64,000 nt of DNA from Serinus canaria (taxonomy: Eukaryota; Chordata; Aves; Passeriformes; Fringillidae), in contig NC_066315.1 in the NCBI RefSeq assembly GCF_022539315.1, positions 102,963,990-103,027,989 on the forward strand, given 5' to 3'. Shown here piece after piece: positions 1-13,600 of this stretch. The notes beneath the pieces are model-generated. The model did no database searches, had not been told where the DNA came from, and was given only the letters and a program-made list of their open reading frames with translations. The position numbers and the translations under genes were made by a program. Every line of letters starts with the position of its first letter. Position 1 is the stretch's first letter.

Positions 1-1101
1 AGAAACACCGCCGCGGAGCCAGGCGCCCGGTCACCGGCCGCGCTGCTGTCAGCGGGAGCCGCAGGGCTCTGCCTCCCCCGGGGGCTTTCTAGTGCGGCCG
101 GGGTGGGCTTCCCTCCCCCCTTCCCTTTGTTCCCTTCTGCTGGCGATTGGCCCCGGCCTGTTAAAGTGAGGAAAGGCACGGGAGAGAAAGGTACACAGCG
201 CCCGCCCTCCCCCACCTCCCCGCAGTGAGTACGGGAGAGTAACCGTGCGCTGCACTGGCACTCGCGGCGGCGGCTGCCTCCTCCTCCTCCTCCTTTCTCC
301 TCCCTCCCCTCCTGTCTGACAGAGCCTCGACAACCGGGAGGGGAGGGACCGGCCGGAACGGGGGGGGTGTCCGCCTGTACCCGCTCGTTCATGCACACAA
401 AACAGCAGCGGCGGGGGGAGCTCTCCGTGCCTCCCGCTCCCTCGCCTTTCTTCCAAGCAGACGTTTGATCATTAAACTGGAAGGAGGAGAAGGAAGAGGC
501 GGGGGTGGGGGGGAGATTTTGACAGCTGCCCTTGACTAGCCTCCTCCTGTTGCTGCCGGACGAACCACCCACTCCTTCGCGTGAATAGAGGAGAAGAAAG
601 GAGAGTGCGTACGGCAGGGGAAGGAAAGGAGCCCTCCAAAGATCGGCACCCCCCTCCCGAGTGTCGAACGGCCCGGTCGGCGGGGGCTGTTCCTCCCGAT
701 CCCCTACGGTGCCGAAGGAACCCCGCCTGGCCGGCGCTGGCCACACACACCCCCACCCACCCCTGCGGGGAAGGCGAGCCCCGTTTCTGCGGTTATTTTT
801 ACATCAGTTCGTAAAAGGTTGTTTTTCTCCCCTTCGACTCCCCCCCTCCCCAGCCCGGTAGGTTTTGCTGCGGCACATGATCGCAGCTGTAAAAGAGAGA
901 AGTCTCACAGCTTGACTCATCGCTGTCGGGCGAGCACGCTCTGCAGCAGCAACAGTTTCTTTTCCTCCGGGATGAGAAACGTGACACCCGCCAGCAGCTC
1001 GCTCCAGCTTCCCTGGCGAGGTGGAGAGCTCTCCCTGGGCACAGGCGGCCTTGGCGGCGGGTCCCGGCTGTCCCCCCGCTGCCCCCCTGACAAAACCAGG
1101 T

Positions 1102-1102
<1 letters not shown>

Positions 1103-1132
<30 letters not shown>
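1103..1132. repeat. A-homopolymer (about 29 nt)
   Basis: An uninterrupted run of about 29 A follows a GC-rich stretch inside the CpG island. No retrotransposon body precedes it, so it is best described as a mononucleotide repeat. Confidence 0.9.
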
Positions 1133-1136
<4 letters not shown>

Positions 1137-1587
1137 AAACTGCTGAACGCCCAGCCGCGGTCTAAAGTGTCACGGGCGAAGGTTTCGGTGTGGAAAGGAA
1201 AAGCCGCCTGGCCGCGGAGCAGGCGTGCGGGCGCGGCGTGCACTTATTCCACGGGAGCGTGTCCGTGTCATTCCCGCACCGGCACGTGCGGGGCTGTTCC
1301 CGGCCGGGCAGGCGCGGGGGGTGAGCAGCAGGCGCTTGGAACGGCTGATGAAATAATGGATTCCTACGGCAGAGCGGGGATCATTCCCTACCCACCACCC
1401 TGCACACCCCCCCCCCCCACGGCAGCGCGGGAGTCCGCGCATTCGCTGCACAAGGGAAGCAACAGCGCTTTAGCAGCAAGCCCTCCCCAAGTACCTTGTA
1501 ACTATTTTTATGTGGCGTAATTACAGCGGGAGATAAAACAGCTGTTGTATGGCGAACGGGGGATGTGTGAGGGGGGAGGGCAGCTGG

Positions 1588-1600
1588 TGAGTCACGTCAC
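1588..1600. promoter_or_regulatory. Composite AP-1 / CRE-like site
   Basis: The 13 bases TGAGTCACGTCAC overlap a perfect AP-1 heptamer (TGAGTCA) with a CRE-like half (ACGTCA on this strand, TGACGT on the other). It lies inside the left CpG island, where such sites often sit near transcription starts. Binding is inferred from the motif only. Confidence 0.35.
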
Positions 1601-1722
1601 TTCGCCAAGGACTCCGTGTCGGCGGCTCTGCGGGGCCGGAGGTTCGCTCCGGTATGGGGTGACCCTTGTGCTTGGCGGCTGCTGGGCGGCGTGTCCGGCT
1701 GTAGGTCAGCGAGGCACGGCAC

Positions 1723-1788
1723 ACTGACTGACTGACTGACTGACTGACTGACTGACTGACTGACTGACTGACTGACTGACTGACTGAC
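1723..1788. repeat. (ACTG)n microsatellite, about 16.5 units
   Basis: A perfect tetranucleotide array of 66 bp lies in the left CpG island. It reads as a Ser/Gln/Val repeat in antisense frames, which explains the repetitive reading frames there. Length polymorphism between individuals is likely for a perfect array of this size. Confidence 0.95.
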
Positions 1789-2160
1789 GGCGCCGCGCCA
1801 GGCGGGAGCTTGAGCGGCGCGGTCCGAGGTCCCGCCGGCGGCAGCGCGATCCGGGCCATTACCCGCCGAGCGAGCGCCCTCCGCCCGCCCTTCCCGCCGC
1901 CTTCCCGCCGTGTCGCCGCCGGCGGTGTCCAGGGGGTTCCAGTGCTCGGTGCTGCCGCCCCGCGCGGTGTCAGCCCAGCAGGACGAGGCTCGCTCGGGGC
2001 CGGTGTTTTCATCCGAGCCGTGCCCCCGAGGGACTGGTGGCTCAGGGGCGGGGGTTGTGCGCGCACGCCGCCGTATGGCTTTATTTTGGCTTTTGCTGTT
2101 TTGTTTTTGTTGTGGAAAAGCCCTGCTTCCCAGCTGTGAGGGCTGGCTCTTCGAACTGCT

Positions 2161-5100
2161 TGTTCCGAGCGTCCGGGCAGTGGTCATGCCAAAAAAGCAA
2201 TTATGGGAAGTTAACAAAAGACACGTCAAGGATTCGAAGAGATTTCCCTTTCTCCGTGCCGCCAGAGCCGCCTCACGCCTGTTCATTGTCCAGGCAAATC
2301 TGTGGAATCTGTGAAACTAGCTCTTTCCTTATTTTTTCTTTTTTTTTTCTTTTTTTTTTTCTTAGAGGTTTGTTTAAATGGGTTTGGTTTGTTTTGTTTC
2401 TCTTCTTTGACAAGGTCATTTCTATAAGGAGAAAAAAAATAAAAGTTTTATTTTCACACTGAGCTCAAGTTACTTTTCAAAAGGTTTAGAAGCAGCCTTT
2501 CTAGGAAAAGATAAATTTTGACTTTGTGTGGCAGATTTTTAGCTAGTAGGAGAAGGCCATGGACCAGTGGGTGTTCATTCCTATCTCCTGAGGTATAAAA
2601 TGCACGTGAAGGCATTGTTCTGAAACAAGTTCCTCCATGGATGCGAGCATGGAGGGCTATACCCATAGCTGGGATCCATGGGAAAGGCTGAAAGTGGGTT
2701 TGTGTGAAAGTTCACATTGAAGTTGTTGCCTTGTGCAGTATCTCAGGTTTGTCCACAAATTTTGGCTGCCTTTCCCACTTAAAGACTTTTGATACATGTT
2801 CCAAGTGGTAGTGGGTTAAAGTTTGCAAAAAAGTAGTGCACTGGAAGAAAACCCCCACAGCTCTCTCTGCCGGTAAAACTTCAACACACCTGAAACAAGG
2901 CTGTATCTAAAAGGAGGGCAGGTGATTTGCCTGAGCTCAAATCTAATGGATTAATCAGTTTAGTTCTGTAGCAAATAACCTGGTGGCCTATAAGATGATC
3001 GCATGTATTAGTATTGGCTGCTGCTTGCAAGCAGAAGTAGACGGTATGGAAGGCAATGTGTAATTTTCTGCAGTTTCTATTTTTCCTTCAGGTGTTGGTG
3101 AGGCTGTGTTTAGTTACTTAATCTGCTAGAGCTGCATCAGCACTGTGAGTTGTGTCTCACAAGCAGTTCAAACTGCTTCACGCTGAGCAACTTTGGCATC
3201 TGTGCAGCTCCTTGGGTAGGTAGTGGTGTACACGTGCATCAAGATATGTCTGTGCCAACAGGTTGGAACAGCTTGGTTTAGTCAGAGCAAGTTCAGCTCT
3301 GTCTCGACCCATCTCCACAGACATGCTGTGTTTGTAAAACTGGATTCTAAAAAGGGAGAGAAATTAAACTGGAGGGGCTGGGTTTTTAATTACTCTGTGA
3401 TTGTCCAGCATCATAGATTTATCACTTTTCAGCGGTGGTGTGCACATGTTTCTGTCCTGTCACATTGCTGCATGCAAAATACCTCACACAACTCATTGTA
3501 TGTTTCTTACTTTGCAAGGGCTTTGCTTTGAGGTGCTGGGACTATGTTTGCCTAACTGCTGAAGTCTCCAAGGCGATGTTTCGGACATAGAAACTATTGA
3601 AGGAAATACTCTGGGAAATCAGGCTTGTGGACATTTGTTATCATGGTCTTTTTATTCCAGTTTCCCATTTATTAACCGGATAGCATTTTACCCCCTCCCC
3701 CCCACAAGGTTCTTATGAAAATAAATCCATTGACACTTAGATGTCGTTGAAATATTTGTGATAAAATTTATGAAATTGTAGTCAGAACAGAACTAAGTAG
3801 CACAAATTTAAGCTGGTCATGCCTATAGCAGTAAGAGTAAAGCAATGCAACAGGTGAACAAATCTGTCCACAGAAAAACAGGAATCACTGCTGTAGGTCA
3901 CAGCTAACTTTCACTTTTTCTAGCCCATGACAATGAGTAGTTTCATTGTATCAGAGGAGAGAAGAGGCTACACAAAGCAGATGTGAGATAATATCTCCCC
4001 AAAAATGTCCCATCCAAATATTTAATAGTTCAATACAAGCACTATTGGAGGAATAGTTTAATAGAACTTCAGGGTTTCTTACTGACCTAGCTGTATAATT
4101 TTTATACTGGTATAAAAGTTTAATATCTTCATAGCACTAAAATTCTGTAATGGCATTTGAGTGGCAGAGAAGCATGCTGAGTTGTGAATTACATAAAAAT
4201 GCATTTCTTTTTTTTTTTTTTTTTTTCTTGCTTATTTCATTTAATAGCCTCTTGTGCTTTGAGAAAAAAAAAACCCACAAAAATTCCTGGTTTGGTACCA
4301 TTCATTATTTTATATCTTTACACGCAACTGTCTTTTGGCAGAAAATTTCTCACTCTTTTCATATGAGAATTACTCCCAACTTTTGCTCATTGCCTGTTTT
4401 TCTCCCAAGTGTATTTAATCCTACAGAGTTTGGTTTTTTCAGTAAAGGTGACTTTTGCTGCTTGCAGTATTTCAAACAAGGTTATGCCTCCAATTAGAAT
4501 ATATATGTATTTGATATTACTTACTTTCTGTTCTATTCTTGTATGGAATCCAGCATATTAGGCTTTATCTTTGGCTGCTGCTACATACTGAGCATGGGCC
4601 TTTGGAGGTTGTATAGCTTGTATGAAGTTTCTCTTCTGCATGATTTCATATTCATATCAGTACTGAATCTTTTGACATTGCATTGTTCACTCATGTGACA
4701 GAAGTCACATTGAACATATTCACAAATCTCCCTTTCCCCAAATACATTTTTGATATCTGCAGACTCTATCACTGTTCTTTACCTGCCCGTCTCTCCCTCT
4801 CTCACTGGTCAGAGTTATTATGTTAAAAAACACTGAGCTGAGTAGAGGATGCAGAAGTACCTTGCAGTCAACCTTTTGTCACAATAAAAAAAAAAAAATA
4901 GAATTTAATCTTAGTTTTAATCTTTTAATCTTAGTTTTAATCAGTTTAATCTTTTGATTCACTTACTCCAACCATATAATCATCCATGATGCTTGTTTGC
5001 CTTTTTTCCCTAGCAGTATCTTGATTTCTCCAGTTGCATAGAACCCTGTCAAAAACCTTTCTGACATCTGAATAAATTATGTCAACCAGCTGTGCTCTCA

Positions 5101-7395
5101 CAATTAGAGCTCACTTTGCTACCTTTGTGCAAGGGCAGAAAGGGTAAATCTAAGTCATGAAGACCATTCTAAGATTTCAGAACTTCTGCATAATAGGCTC
5201 AGCAACCTGAACACACTTTTCACTTGTTTTCTGTGTGCATTCTTGTGGTTATCAAAGATCAAAAGAGTGCAAAAACCTCAGAAATTCTTTACATAAAATC
5301 ATACTGATTCCTGACTGCTACAGCATCATGTTTGCAAGCTTTTGGTTCTCAGCAAGGACTCTAGGCTGGACTCAAGGTAAGGGGTAGTACTTAGGATTCC
5401 TGACGAGGATCAGCTGCTGGGGTGATCTGTGCTTGCCACTGGGGTTTTCAGACATTTACTGGCAAAGAGGAGCAATGGCTGCTCTGGCAGGATGTAGTGC
5501 CGTGTCTCTCTGGGGCCTCCTTCAGCTATTCCCTGTGCCAGCCCTTTGCTCCGTCATCTGCACATGGTCCTCCCTTATGCCTGTGTTTAGTGTCTAAGCA
5601 TATAATAGAATAGAAATAGAATATTATTCTTACTGTAGAGACAACTTAAGTATATTCAGTGATGTTAGTTATGATTATAAGACAGTGCAGAAACTTCTTG
5701 AGTGGTGTAATCACTTCCATCTGAGACTAAAATCTGTGTAGCTTCCTCTGGAGAGTGGTTTGTGAAACTTGCATTAATGTAAACGCAGTTTTGTTTCCAC
5801 AGTTTGAAGATAAAACCCCTGTGTAAAATTAAAGATTAAAAAAAAATAGTGAATTGTAGGTTTCATCTTGTTTGGAGTTAGAGTCTTCCCTTTCAGGTTT
5901 TAACTTAAAAGTACAGGAACAGACCTCATGTGTTCCTTTCAGTGATGCAGAAATTTCAATTTCTGTCTACCACAGGCATCTCATAATTGCTTTGTCCTCT
6001 CGTCTAAGAGGGGGTGCTCTGGCTCTGTTTTATTTTGTAGTACGAGTGAGTATAACAAGATCAGCATGACAAATGGCACGATTGTTGACAGTCTCAGCTT
6101 AGCTCAAGAACTTGGGGCATGAGAGGAAACAGATCGCTCTTTCCTGAAATTCGACACTCTGGATGCAATTTATGCAATTGGGTTTTGCTTATCTGTAAGA
6201 AGTCAAGCAGGTAAATCAGGTATGGCTGACTGAAAAAAAAAAAACGTTTTTAAGGTTTTTTGTTTTGTTTTAATTATGGGATTCCTAACTTGCTTCTACC
6301 ACAGACTGGTAATGCATACTGAAGGAGGACAAGGCAGGAGGTTTACTGCAAGACACCCAAAACAAGAGTGACCTTGCTTAGCTGACTTAGACAGTCTAGT
6401 AGTTAGCTGGACAATCTACACTTAGGGCTGTGCGTTGGCAAAGTATGTCTAACTGTATAAAAATCACTGTATAAAGCAACAAAAACAAAGCCTAAGAGTT
6501 ATCTGCACTTGGCAGCTGTTTTTATTTTTCAGGGTAGAATATTAATCTTGAATGAAATAATTCTTTTAAAAGAATAATAGCTATATCTGGGCACTTATAT
6601 TCTGTTTAGTGTAGTCTACTCTAAAGGAAATAACATTATGGCTAGCCAAATATTTGCATGGTTGAGTCTACATTTGAAGTTTGTTTTGTTTTTTAAGAAC
6701 TGTATTTATGGAACGTTGTCTCTGAAGTTATTTCTGTCCTTACAAGACAAGGTTAAATTTGACTTCCAGAAGGACAAAGAAATGTAATGGTAGTGAATGA
6801 AATATGCACAACATATTACCTGGTAGAAAATAAATTACATCACTAGTTTAGAGGAAAAACCTAATTTGGAATATTTGTTATGCCTGTGAACTAAGGAAGA
6901 AATGGTACCACATCTTAATACTTAGGGCAATAGCAAGTTTTTGCTGAAGACATGCAGTCACCTTTTCCTCTCACTAGGGTGAAAGGTTTATGTAGGAAAT
7001 AAGAGTGCCTTCTGGCACTGCAGAATTTGTACCTTTTTAGCAGAATATAAATGTGAGTGTTATTTATGAGGTATAATACTACAGAAAAAACTGTTCAGAT
7101 GGATAGCTTCATGTTCAACAAAGATTGAAAAGGATACAGACTCATTAGAAATCAGTAGAATTTTATGACAGGCCACTGTTAAACACTGTGTACTGAATTT
7201 AGAAAAGCTATCTCTACTGTCTGTGCTGTACCTGCTCTGAATATATTCTGAGAGCTTTGTTTTCAAAGCAGCCTGATTTGTACATCTATAGGTTTTGCAT
7301 CCGCTTGATTGGTTTTGCTGCTGTTACTGTTCTCTTAATCTTCAGGGTTACACAATTTAAAATTAATGTGACTGCAGAGTTGAATATTGACTTTT
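2161..7395. other. Non-coding intergenic DNA
   Basis: AT-rich DNA with no recognisable exon, RNA gene or well-preserved transposon. It contains T-rich runs (about 2332-2362, 4208-4226), an A-run at about 4884, a short tandem duplication of TTTTAATCTTAG-type sequence at about 4912-4947, and scattered reading frames under 120 codons with no family resemblance. Confidence 0.6.
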
Positions 7396-7676
7396 TACAA
7401 GGGCTTGTAGTGATAGGACAAGGTGGGGGGGTGGCTTTCAACTGAAAAAAAGAGCAATTTTTGATTAGGTATTAGGAAGAAGCCCTTCAGTGTGCCTGTG
7501 ATGAGACATGGAACAGGTTGCCCAGAGAAGCTGTGGCTGCCCCATCCCTGGAAGTGTTCAAAGCCAGGCATTGAGCAATCTGGCTTAGTGAAAGCTGTGC
7601 CTGTGCTTGGCAGCGGGGTTGAAACTAGATGATATCCGAAGTTCCTGTCAACCCAAACCATCCTGTGATTTTATGT
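7396..7676 (+). mobile_element. CR1 LINE 3' fragment
   Basis: The segment follows the avian CR1 3' end in order: a 'gtgataggacaaggtggg' box, a degraded 'attaggaagaagcccttc' box, 'gaacaggttgcccagagaagctgtgg', 'ccatccctggaagtgttcaaa', and a terminal 'ttcctgtcaacccaaaccatcctgtgatttt'. It is 5'-truncated, as nearly all CR1 copies are, and has no coding capacity. Divergence from the remembered consensus is substantial, so it is an old insertion. Confidence 0.85.
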
Positions 7677-10600
7677 GCAAACAGAATATTCTTGCAGTAT
7701 TATGGATGTGTTAAAGAATTTCTGAGTGACCTGTCAAATTTACAGCCTTATGGGACAGGTTTTTCAACTGAACATATAAGTAAACTGTTAACATTATAAT
7801 TAATTAAATATAATATAAATTATAATATAAATAAATTATATATAATTTACTGAGCATTTCTGTGCATTGAAAAGATGTAGTGCCTGCTTGAGAGGCTCAG
7901 CCTAAAGGAGCAAATGTGTAGCATAAGGGGTTACTGTGTCTGTCTTGCAAGTGATAGTAGTGAGCTTGTCTTTTCAGCTGTGTGAAAAGTCATCAAATGA
8001 TGACTAAAGACAACCTTCCACTGCCGGAGTTGCGTAAGGTTGTTCAAGTGACAGGTACTGGGTGTTGGCTACCTTTCTATAAAATCCTAGCCATAGCCTG
8101 AGGCTTTAGTCTCCTTCAGGGAAATGCATGCTGAGATGATTTAGGACTGAATGCCTGCCTGCAGTTATGATTTAGGGCAGCAAGGAAGATCACTAAACCT
8201 GCACGTGGCCCATCCAAGAGTGAGTATCATGAGGCAATGAGAGAGAGAGACAGTCTAACAAGTAATTTCATCAAGGTTTTGTTGGTTTTTTTTAGAGTGG
8301 ATCACATCAGTTGGATGGGGGCTTCTGCTCTTTCTCCCTCAGTACCTTTTGTACTATGGAAAACAAATGAGATGTCAGTGCTTAATTTTAAAACCCTAGT
8401 CCTGAAGGTTTGCAGGCAAAGGAGGTTTGGGCAGCGCAGAGAAATGGGAATATGTGCTGTTTTTTGGTGGTGCTGACATTTTGAGTCTGCATGGAGCTTT
8501 CTTCTCTGTGTATGGTAACTATTAAGACACTAAAATCTATGGGTTTCCTCCTTCCATTGCAGCTGAGAGATGTAGTAAGAGCTACCATCCTACTGCCAGC
8601 AAATATTAGAATCTCTTATACCTGCTCCACCTCTGTCCTCCTCATGAAGTGTAACAAAATATGATCAGTAGGTAGGGTTATTCGCCTCCTGAGGAGCTGG
8701 AATTGAATCACCTGAATGCTTACAGTCTTATGATTTACCTGACTTGAGCTGTTCAGAGATAAACCTCAAGTGTGGAGCTGTTTGATTAAGTGGTTAATCC
8801 CGAGAAGAGTAACAAAAGGCCACTGCCGGTTCGAATGCCTTTCAGTCTTTCCGTTGTTTGCAACTTTGCAAGGTGCTAATTGTCTTACCTGTGGCATCTG
8901 TTCCTGTCTTTTGTAAGTGTGCCTGCAGCCACAAAATCTAGGAAAGCTGCATGCAGCTAGGTTCTGGCTAGCATTTGTATTCTTAAATCGTGCTAGTTTA
9001 AGACTGACTAACTTCCCCTTCGAAGACAGAACTTTTTAGCCTTAAATGTGAAACGAAAATGTTTAAAGTTTCAAAACCACCATACGTATATTTGGCTTGT
9101 TGGCTGAAAGCTAAGCAGTATTATACCGGTGAGTGTGTTCACTCCCATTTCACTAGAAAAAACCTGCTGCCTGTTTGTGATAAATCATGTATGCTTACAG
9201 TAAACTATAGCGGACACAAAGCACTAAATAGCTGTGTTCTGTCAAATTGTCAACCTGTACCTACCTAGTCAGTGTAGTCATAACGTGCCTATGTCATGCT
9301 AAAATGGAGAAATGCCCATCTGTGAGTGATTGCCTTGTGGATAACAGGAGCCATGTGCCATGAGCAGAGCATTTTTTTTAGTTTCCCTGCTTTAAACTGT
9401 TTTTTTATCTGATCTTAAACACAAACCACATATTTGAGAGAGACAGTGATAAGATTATCTCTGTCACATTATGTAAGTGATAGTACTCTTTGCTTGGTAA
9501 TTAATCTGGTGATAGTGTCATCTGCCAAAATGTGATTTCTCAAATTGTTTGGTGTTTAGAAGTGGAATAGCTTTTGTTTAATAAAGATTAAAACTCTAAC
9601 TCACAGCTATTATGCATTCTGAATAAGAGTGTTCAATGACTTTCTTACTCAGTATTTTTTTTAAATGCCAAACTCTAAAGCTTGTTGTGTGCCATAGAGA
9701 TTAAATACTGAGAGAAAACTGCTGTTAAGCTGAAAACTTTCTTATACTGCTGTATTGTTTCTTGCTTTATTTCATAGGAACACCGTTCAATTATATATAG
9801 TCTTGGTATGAAAAAATTATAACTGATTCTACCAAACCAAAAGAGTAATAACATGGAATGCATTTATCTAATATTCTTTGCTGCCTTTATATACACAGCA
9901 CTTCAGGCTGATATTCTGTTCTATATATATGGGCATGTTCTGAGCTAACAAATATGTATGTGCCTCTGAATATATATAAGCACAATACAGTAACCTCTAG
10001 CAGGCTTCACTCTTGGTGTAAATCTTTGAAGAAAATACAAAGCAGAGGACATTAAGTACTGTTTGCATATACCTGTGAATGTGTAAATATGCACATAATG
10101 CTGTTAGTTATTTTATGTTCTTTGTTGTCTTACTATGCTAATAATGATAATAATGCATGTCCAGATGGAAGATACTAGTCTGCAGATTTGGTGACAATAG
10201 TATTATTTTTGGAAGGCTTAATGAATGGAATGCCTAGCAGAAATGATCGCTCTGGTGTGCCACGTCTGCTGGGAAATGATAAGCCTCTGTAAAAGTTCTC
10301 TGTAGACTGGCCAAAATTTAAGTCCTGTCCAAGTGACACATGCCATGCTAAATTAACTCTGAGCACTGGTAACAGTATGATCTTGTCATTGTGGCATTCC
10401 TGCTTCACTGACTGGCAAGATGTAAGGCTTAGTGTTGGTGAAACACCACACTAATATAGCCATACTACTTTTCACTCTCAAACCAAATTTGGACTTTCCT
10501 TGTCCATGTACCCCCATGTTACACATGACCACTGCTAAGATAGTCATGATGATTATTATTTTCAGCGATAACAACTTCTGTTATGTGGCTAAACAGTTTA

Positions 10601-13600
10601 TTAAATGCTATTTCAGAAATACAATGTCCCTGTCAGAAATGTCCATTATCCTTCAAAAGTGTTAAATTCAGTACAAGTAAGGTAAGACTTGTTGGTGGCC
10701 GTGTCAGGGGTAGTATAAGGCAGCAGCAGTGAGGCAAGCAGGTGTTGGTGAAGATAGATAAACAAAAGACCACCTGGGACTGTGAACAAATGGAGGACTC
10801 AGTACTATTCAAGTAGCCACAGTTAGGGTTTAGATGGTCTTTGGTGTTTTGAAGCCTAGCTCAGATTTATGGAAAAACTTCTGTGGACTTCTGTGAGGAA
10901 GGTGCTATAGCTTGTAGTTCTGCTAGCATTCAAAGATGCTACACTTTTCATTAATTTCTGCAATGGGAAAGGACCTGATCAGCAAATTAATAAAGTGTAA
11001 CTTGCTTTGACAGAGCCAGAGGGAGATATAAAAGAGATATACTGGAGACAGGAGAATGAGATGTGCAGCAGAAGAAACAGTGAGGCTGCCATGAATGCCT
11101 GGTGATGGCATATTGTGCTTTGCTGTCAGTCTGTTGACTCATGCACACTTCAAAAGAGCTCTCAGGGGAGCCAGTTACACGAGTCGCTGCCTGATGCATT
11201 GTAAATCACGGCAGTACTTTTTTTTTTTTTTTTTGTTTGGATGGGCCTTGAGTGTGCCTAATGCTGTTTTGAAACAGCACATAATGGCACTGGAACTTGG
11301 GAATTTCACTGAAAATGGGGCGGAGGGATAAGGAAAACCTGCCCCTGCAGATGGGATCAGTCAGAGCTGCTTCATTGTTGGCTGAAGGTGTGTTCTTGGA
11401 CAGGGTTCTTTAACAGCTGCTCTTGTTCAGAGCTGAGAAAGCAGCAGCAGTCCTGAGCTTCGTGGAAGTTGAATAGAAATGAAACCAAAAAGCTCAGTGG
11501 GGTCTATCTCCATGGCCTGTCTAAGGGGTGTTGGACCCCTAAGACTTGGTCAGAAAACAGGGCAAATGTTTCAGAAGGTCAGGTCTGCATGGTGCTGCTT
11601 TAGCGTGGAGTTTCTTCCTAGGATCAAAGAACTGTTTCTCCTCTGAGGAGCAGGCAGCAAGGGGTAGCCATTGGCACCCAGTGAACCTTGAAATGGTGCA
11701 GCCATAACATTATAGGAGAACAAGGTCTGGAATTTTAGGATTCCAGGGGAAAGGAGTTTTACGTAAGTGTGTTGCCCTTGTCTCTTGGTCTGCCTAGTTC
11801 CTCAGTAACTTTAGAAGTTGTAGGGCAGTTCCAGATAAATTTTACAGAATTCAGAAGAATCTCTCCATGGAAGGAAAGTCAGCAACAGGAGTTCAGTTAT
11901 GTTTTTAGTGACAAACCAACAAGGGGGAAATTTTGAGTGCCCCAAGCACAAGACAAAAAGGTGTGAGAATTAGTGTCTAAGTTGAAAGGGGGTAATAAAA
12001 ACATGAGACATAAAGCTGCAGGTAAACATGAAGAACATCTCGCTCCCTGTGGAACTATTCGGGGCTTTTAAATTATGCTTGATGAATCATTTGTGTTTTT
12101 AAAGCCAGAGTAGGGATGCTTGCAGTTAAAAATCCACGTGCATAACTACAGTGATTGCACAGATGATGAGTGACTTAGTTACACCAAATCTGATGTCTCC
12201 TTGATTTCTCTCTGAAAACAATCAAACAACCTAAACCAACCAACAACAAAAAAAATCCACCGCACCAAAACAAATATTTGTCTGAGTGAAGTTAGTTTTG
12301 AGCAAAAATGCTAAACCAATAGCTTTGTTTGTCTGTCCCTAATTAGAGTTCAATTTCTAGAGTCCAGCACAAAAAAGAGTTGTTGTTGAGAGAGTTCAGT
12401 TGTCTTCCTCTTATTTTTACAAGAGTTTAAACAATGGGTAAACGATGACAAAATTTTATTTCAATGACTGATAATATAACAATGGCTTCAACTATATTGC
12501 TGGATGTATTTAATTTTTATTTTGAATAAGTAATGGAAATCAGTTCTCTCTTAAACTAGTGGAAGCAGTGAGTGTTCCTATACTCAAGCACAGAGCTGCC
12601 TCTGGAAGACTTGCAGATCAAAGAGGATATAGTTATGAAACATTAAAACTAACCAAATATCCAAGTCAAAGGTTCAATGAAATTATCAGTGAACCTCTGA
12701 TGCTGGCAATTCATGAGCTCCCAGGGCTGTGTGAGCTTTTTACCTCTTGCTTTGGTGCAGAGCATGAAGGAAATCCCTCTTCTCTTTGCAGTACCAAGGA
12801 AATGATTTTGATGGATTTTAAAATTCACAGGAGGGAGTATTTGCAAGGAAGTGTGTTCAGTTTCTCGTGTTGCTTTACAAAACACAAGACATTTTTTTAG
12901 ATATCCTTTCTTAGTTCAGTGATATCATGATTTGCTCGTACTCAGAGGACAGTACAGGACTCCTAATTTACAAACTTATTCTTTCGTGGTTATCAAAGCT
13001 TGTAGAGTTGATGAGTCTGTTTTGTTGATGGCAGTGATCACATCAGTTACAGCTTTAAAAACAATTGCATCCAGCTATGCAGACACAGCATAACCACCTG
13101 TTTCCAGACACCAGATTTTAACCTGGTTTTAGGTGGTGTCTGGTATTTGCAGTGTCAGATTGTAGTACTTGCAGTTAATAACTTACAGAGCACTTGAAAT
13201 ACATCTAAAGTGTGAGAATAGCTGTCATTACAATATGAAGATTAAAAGTCAAGGGACTTGATTTCCATATCTCATACTGAAGGACTCTGCACAAGGAGCT
13301 AGCAGCGGTCTTTCCGTGTCCAAAAAACCAGAATGGCTCCAACTGCTGGGCAAATGCTGGGGAAAAGGTTCCCTCCAGTTAACATAATGCCATTTGTATT
13401 GCCACAAATACAGCCAAGCTCACAAGTTTGCTTTGTGCTGTTTGGTTTGTGTTCTTTGACTTCATGTGAAGTTGCTGTGTGTGCTTCATGTTTTCTGGCT
13501 CTTGCTGTCTGGTGGGGTGGCAGCCATCCAGGCAGCTCTGAAGTCAGACTGTAGCAATGAAATAGTGCCCAGTGTGTCATCTGCAGACATACAAATAGTT

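Larger units (their letters stand above)
1..2160. promoter_or_regulatory. CpG island, probable promoter of a neighbouring gene (TGIF1 candidate)
   Basis: This stretch is GC-rich with dense CpG and GGCGG/CCGCC motifs, in sharp contrast to the AT-rich DNA that begins at about 2.1 kb. That is the signature of an unmethylated vertebrate promoter island. It contains a composite AP-1/CRE-like site near 1588-1600, an A29 run (1104-1132) and an ACTG tetranucleotide repeat (1723-1788). Reading frames of 60-230 codons occur on both strands, but they are typical of GC-rich non-coding DNA and match no protein I recognise. In amniotes the order is MYL12A, MYL12B, TGIF1 on one strand. With the MYL12 genes on the minus strand here, a TGIF1 start would fall to the left of MYL12B, transcribed toward position 1. 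That assignment is inference from synteny; no TGIF1 coding exon is visible. Confidence 0.6.

Noticed and set aside
819..2462. Frames of up to 233 codons in the left CpG island, including Ser/Gln/Val repeats
   Set aside because: They run through the A29 and ACTG repeats and have no family resemblance; this is a composition artefact.
7790..7852. AT-rich inverted-repeat-like patch, considered as a hairpin or origin-like element
   Set aside because: TA/AT low complexity creates such symmetry by chance; no specific structure or partner was found.
12559..12900. A 113-codon plus-strand frame
   Set aside because: No family resemblance, it is overlapped by an antisense frame and there is no CpG or splice context.
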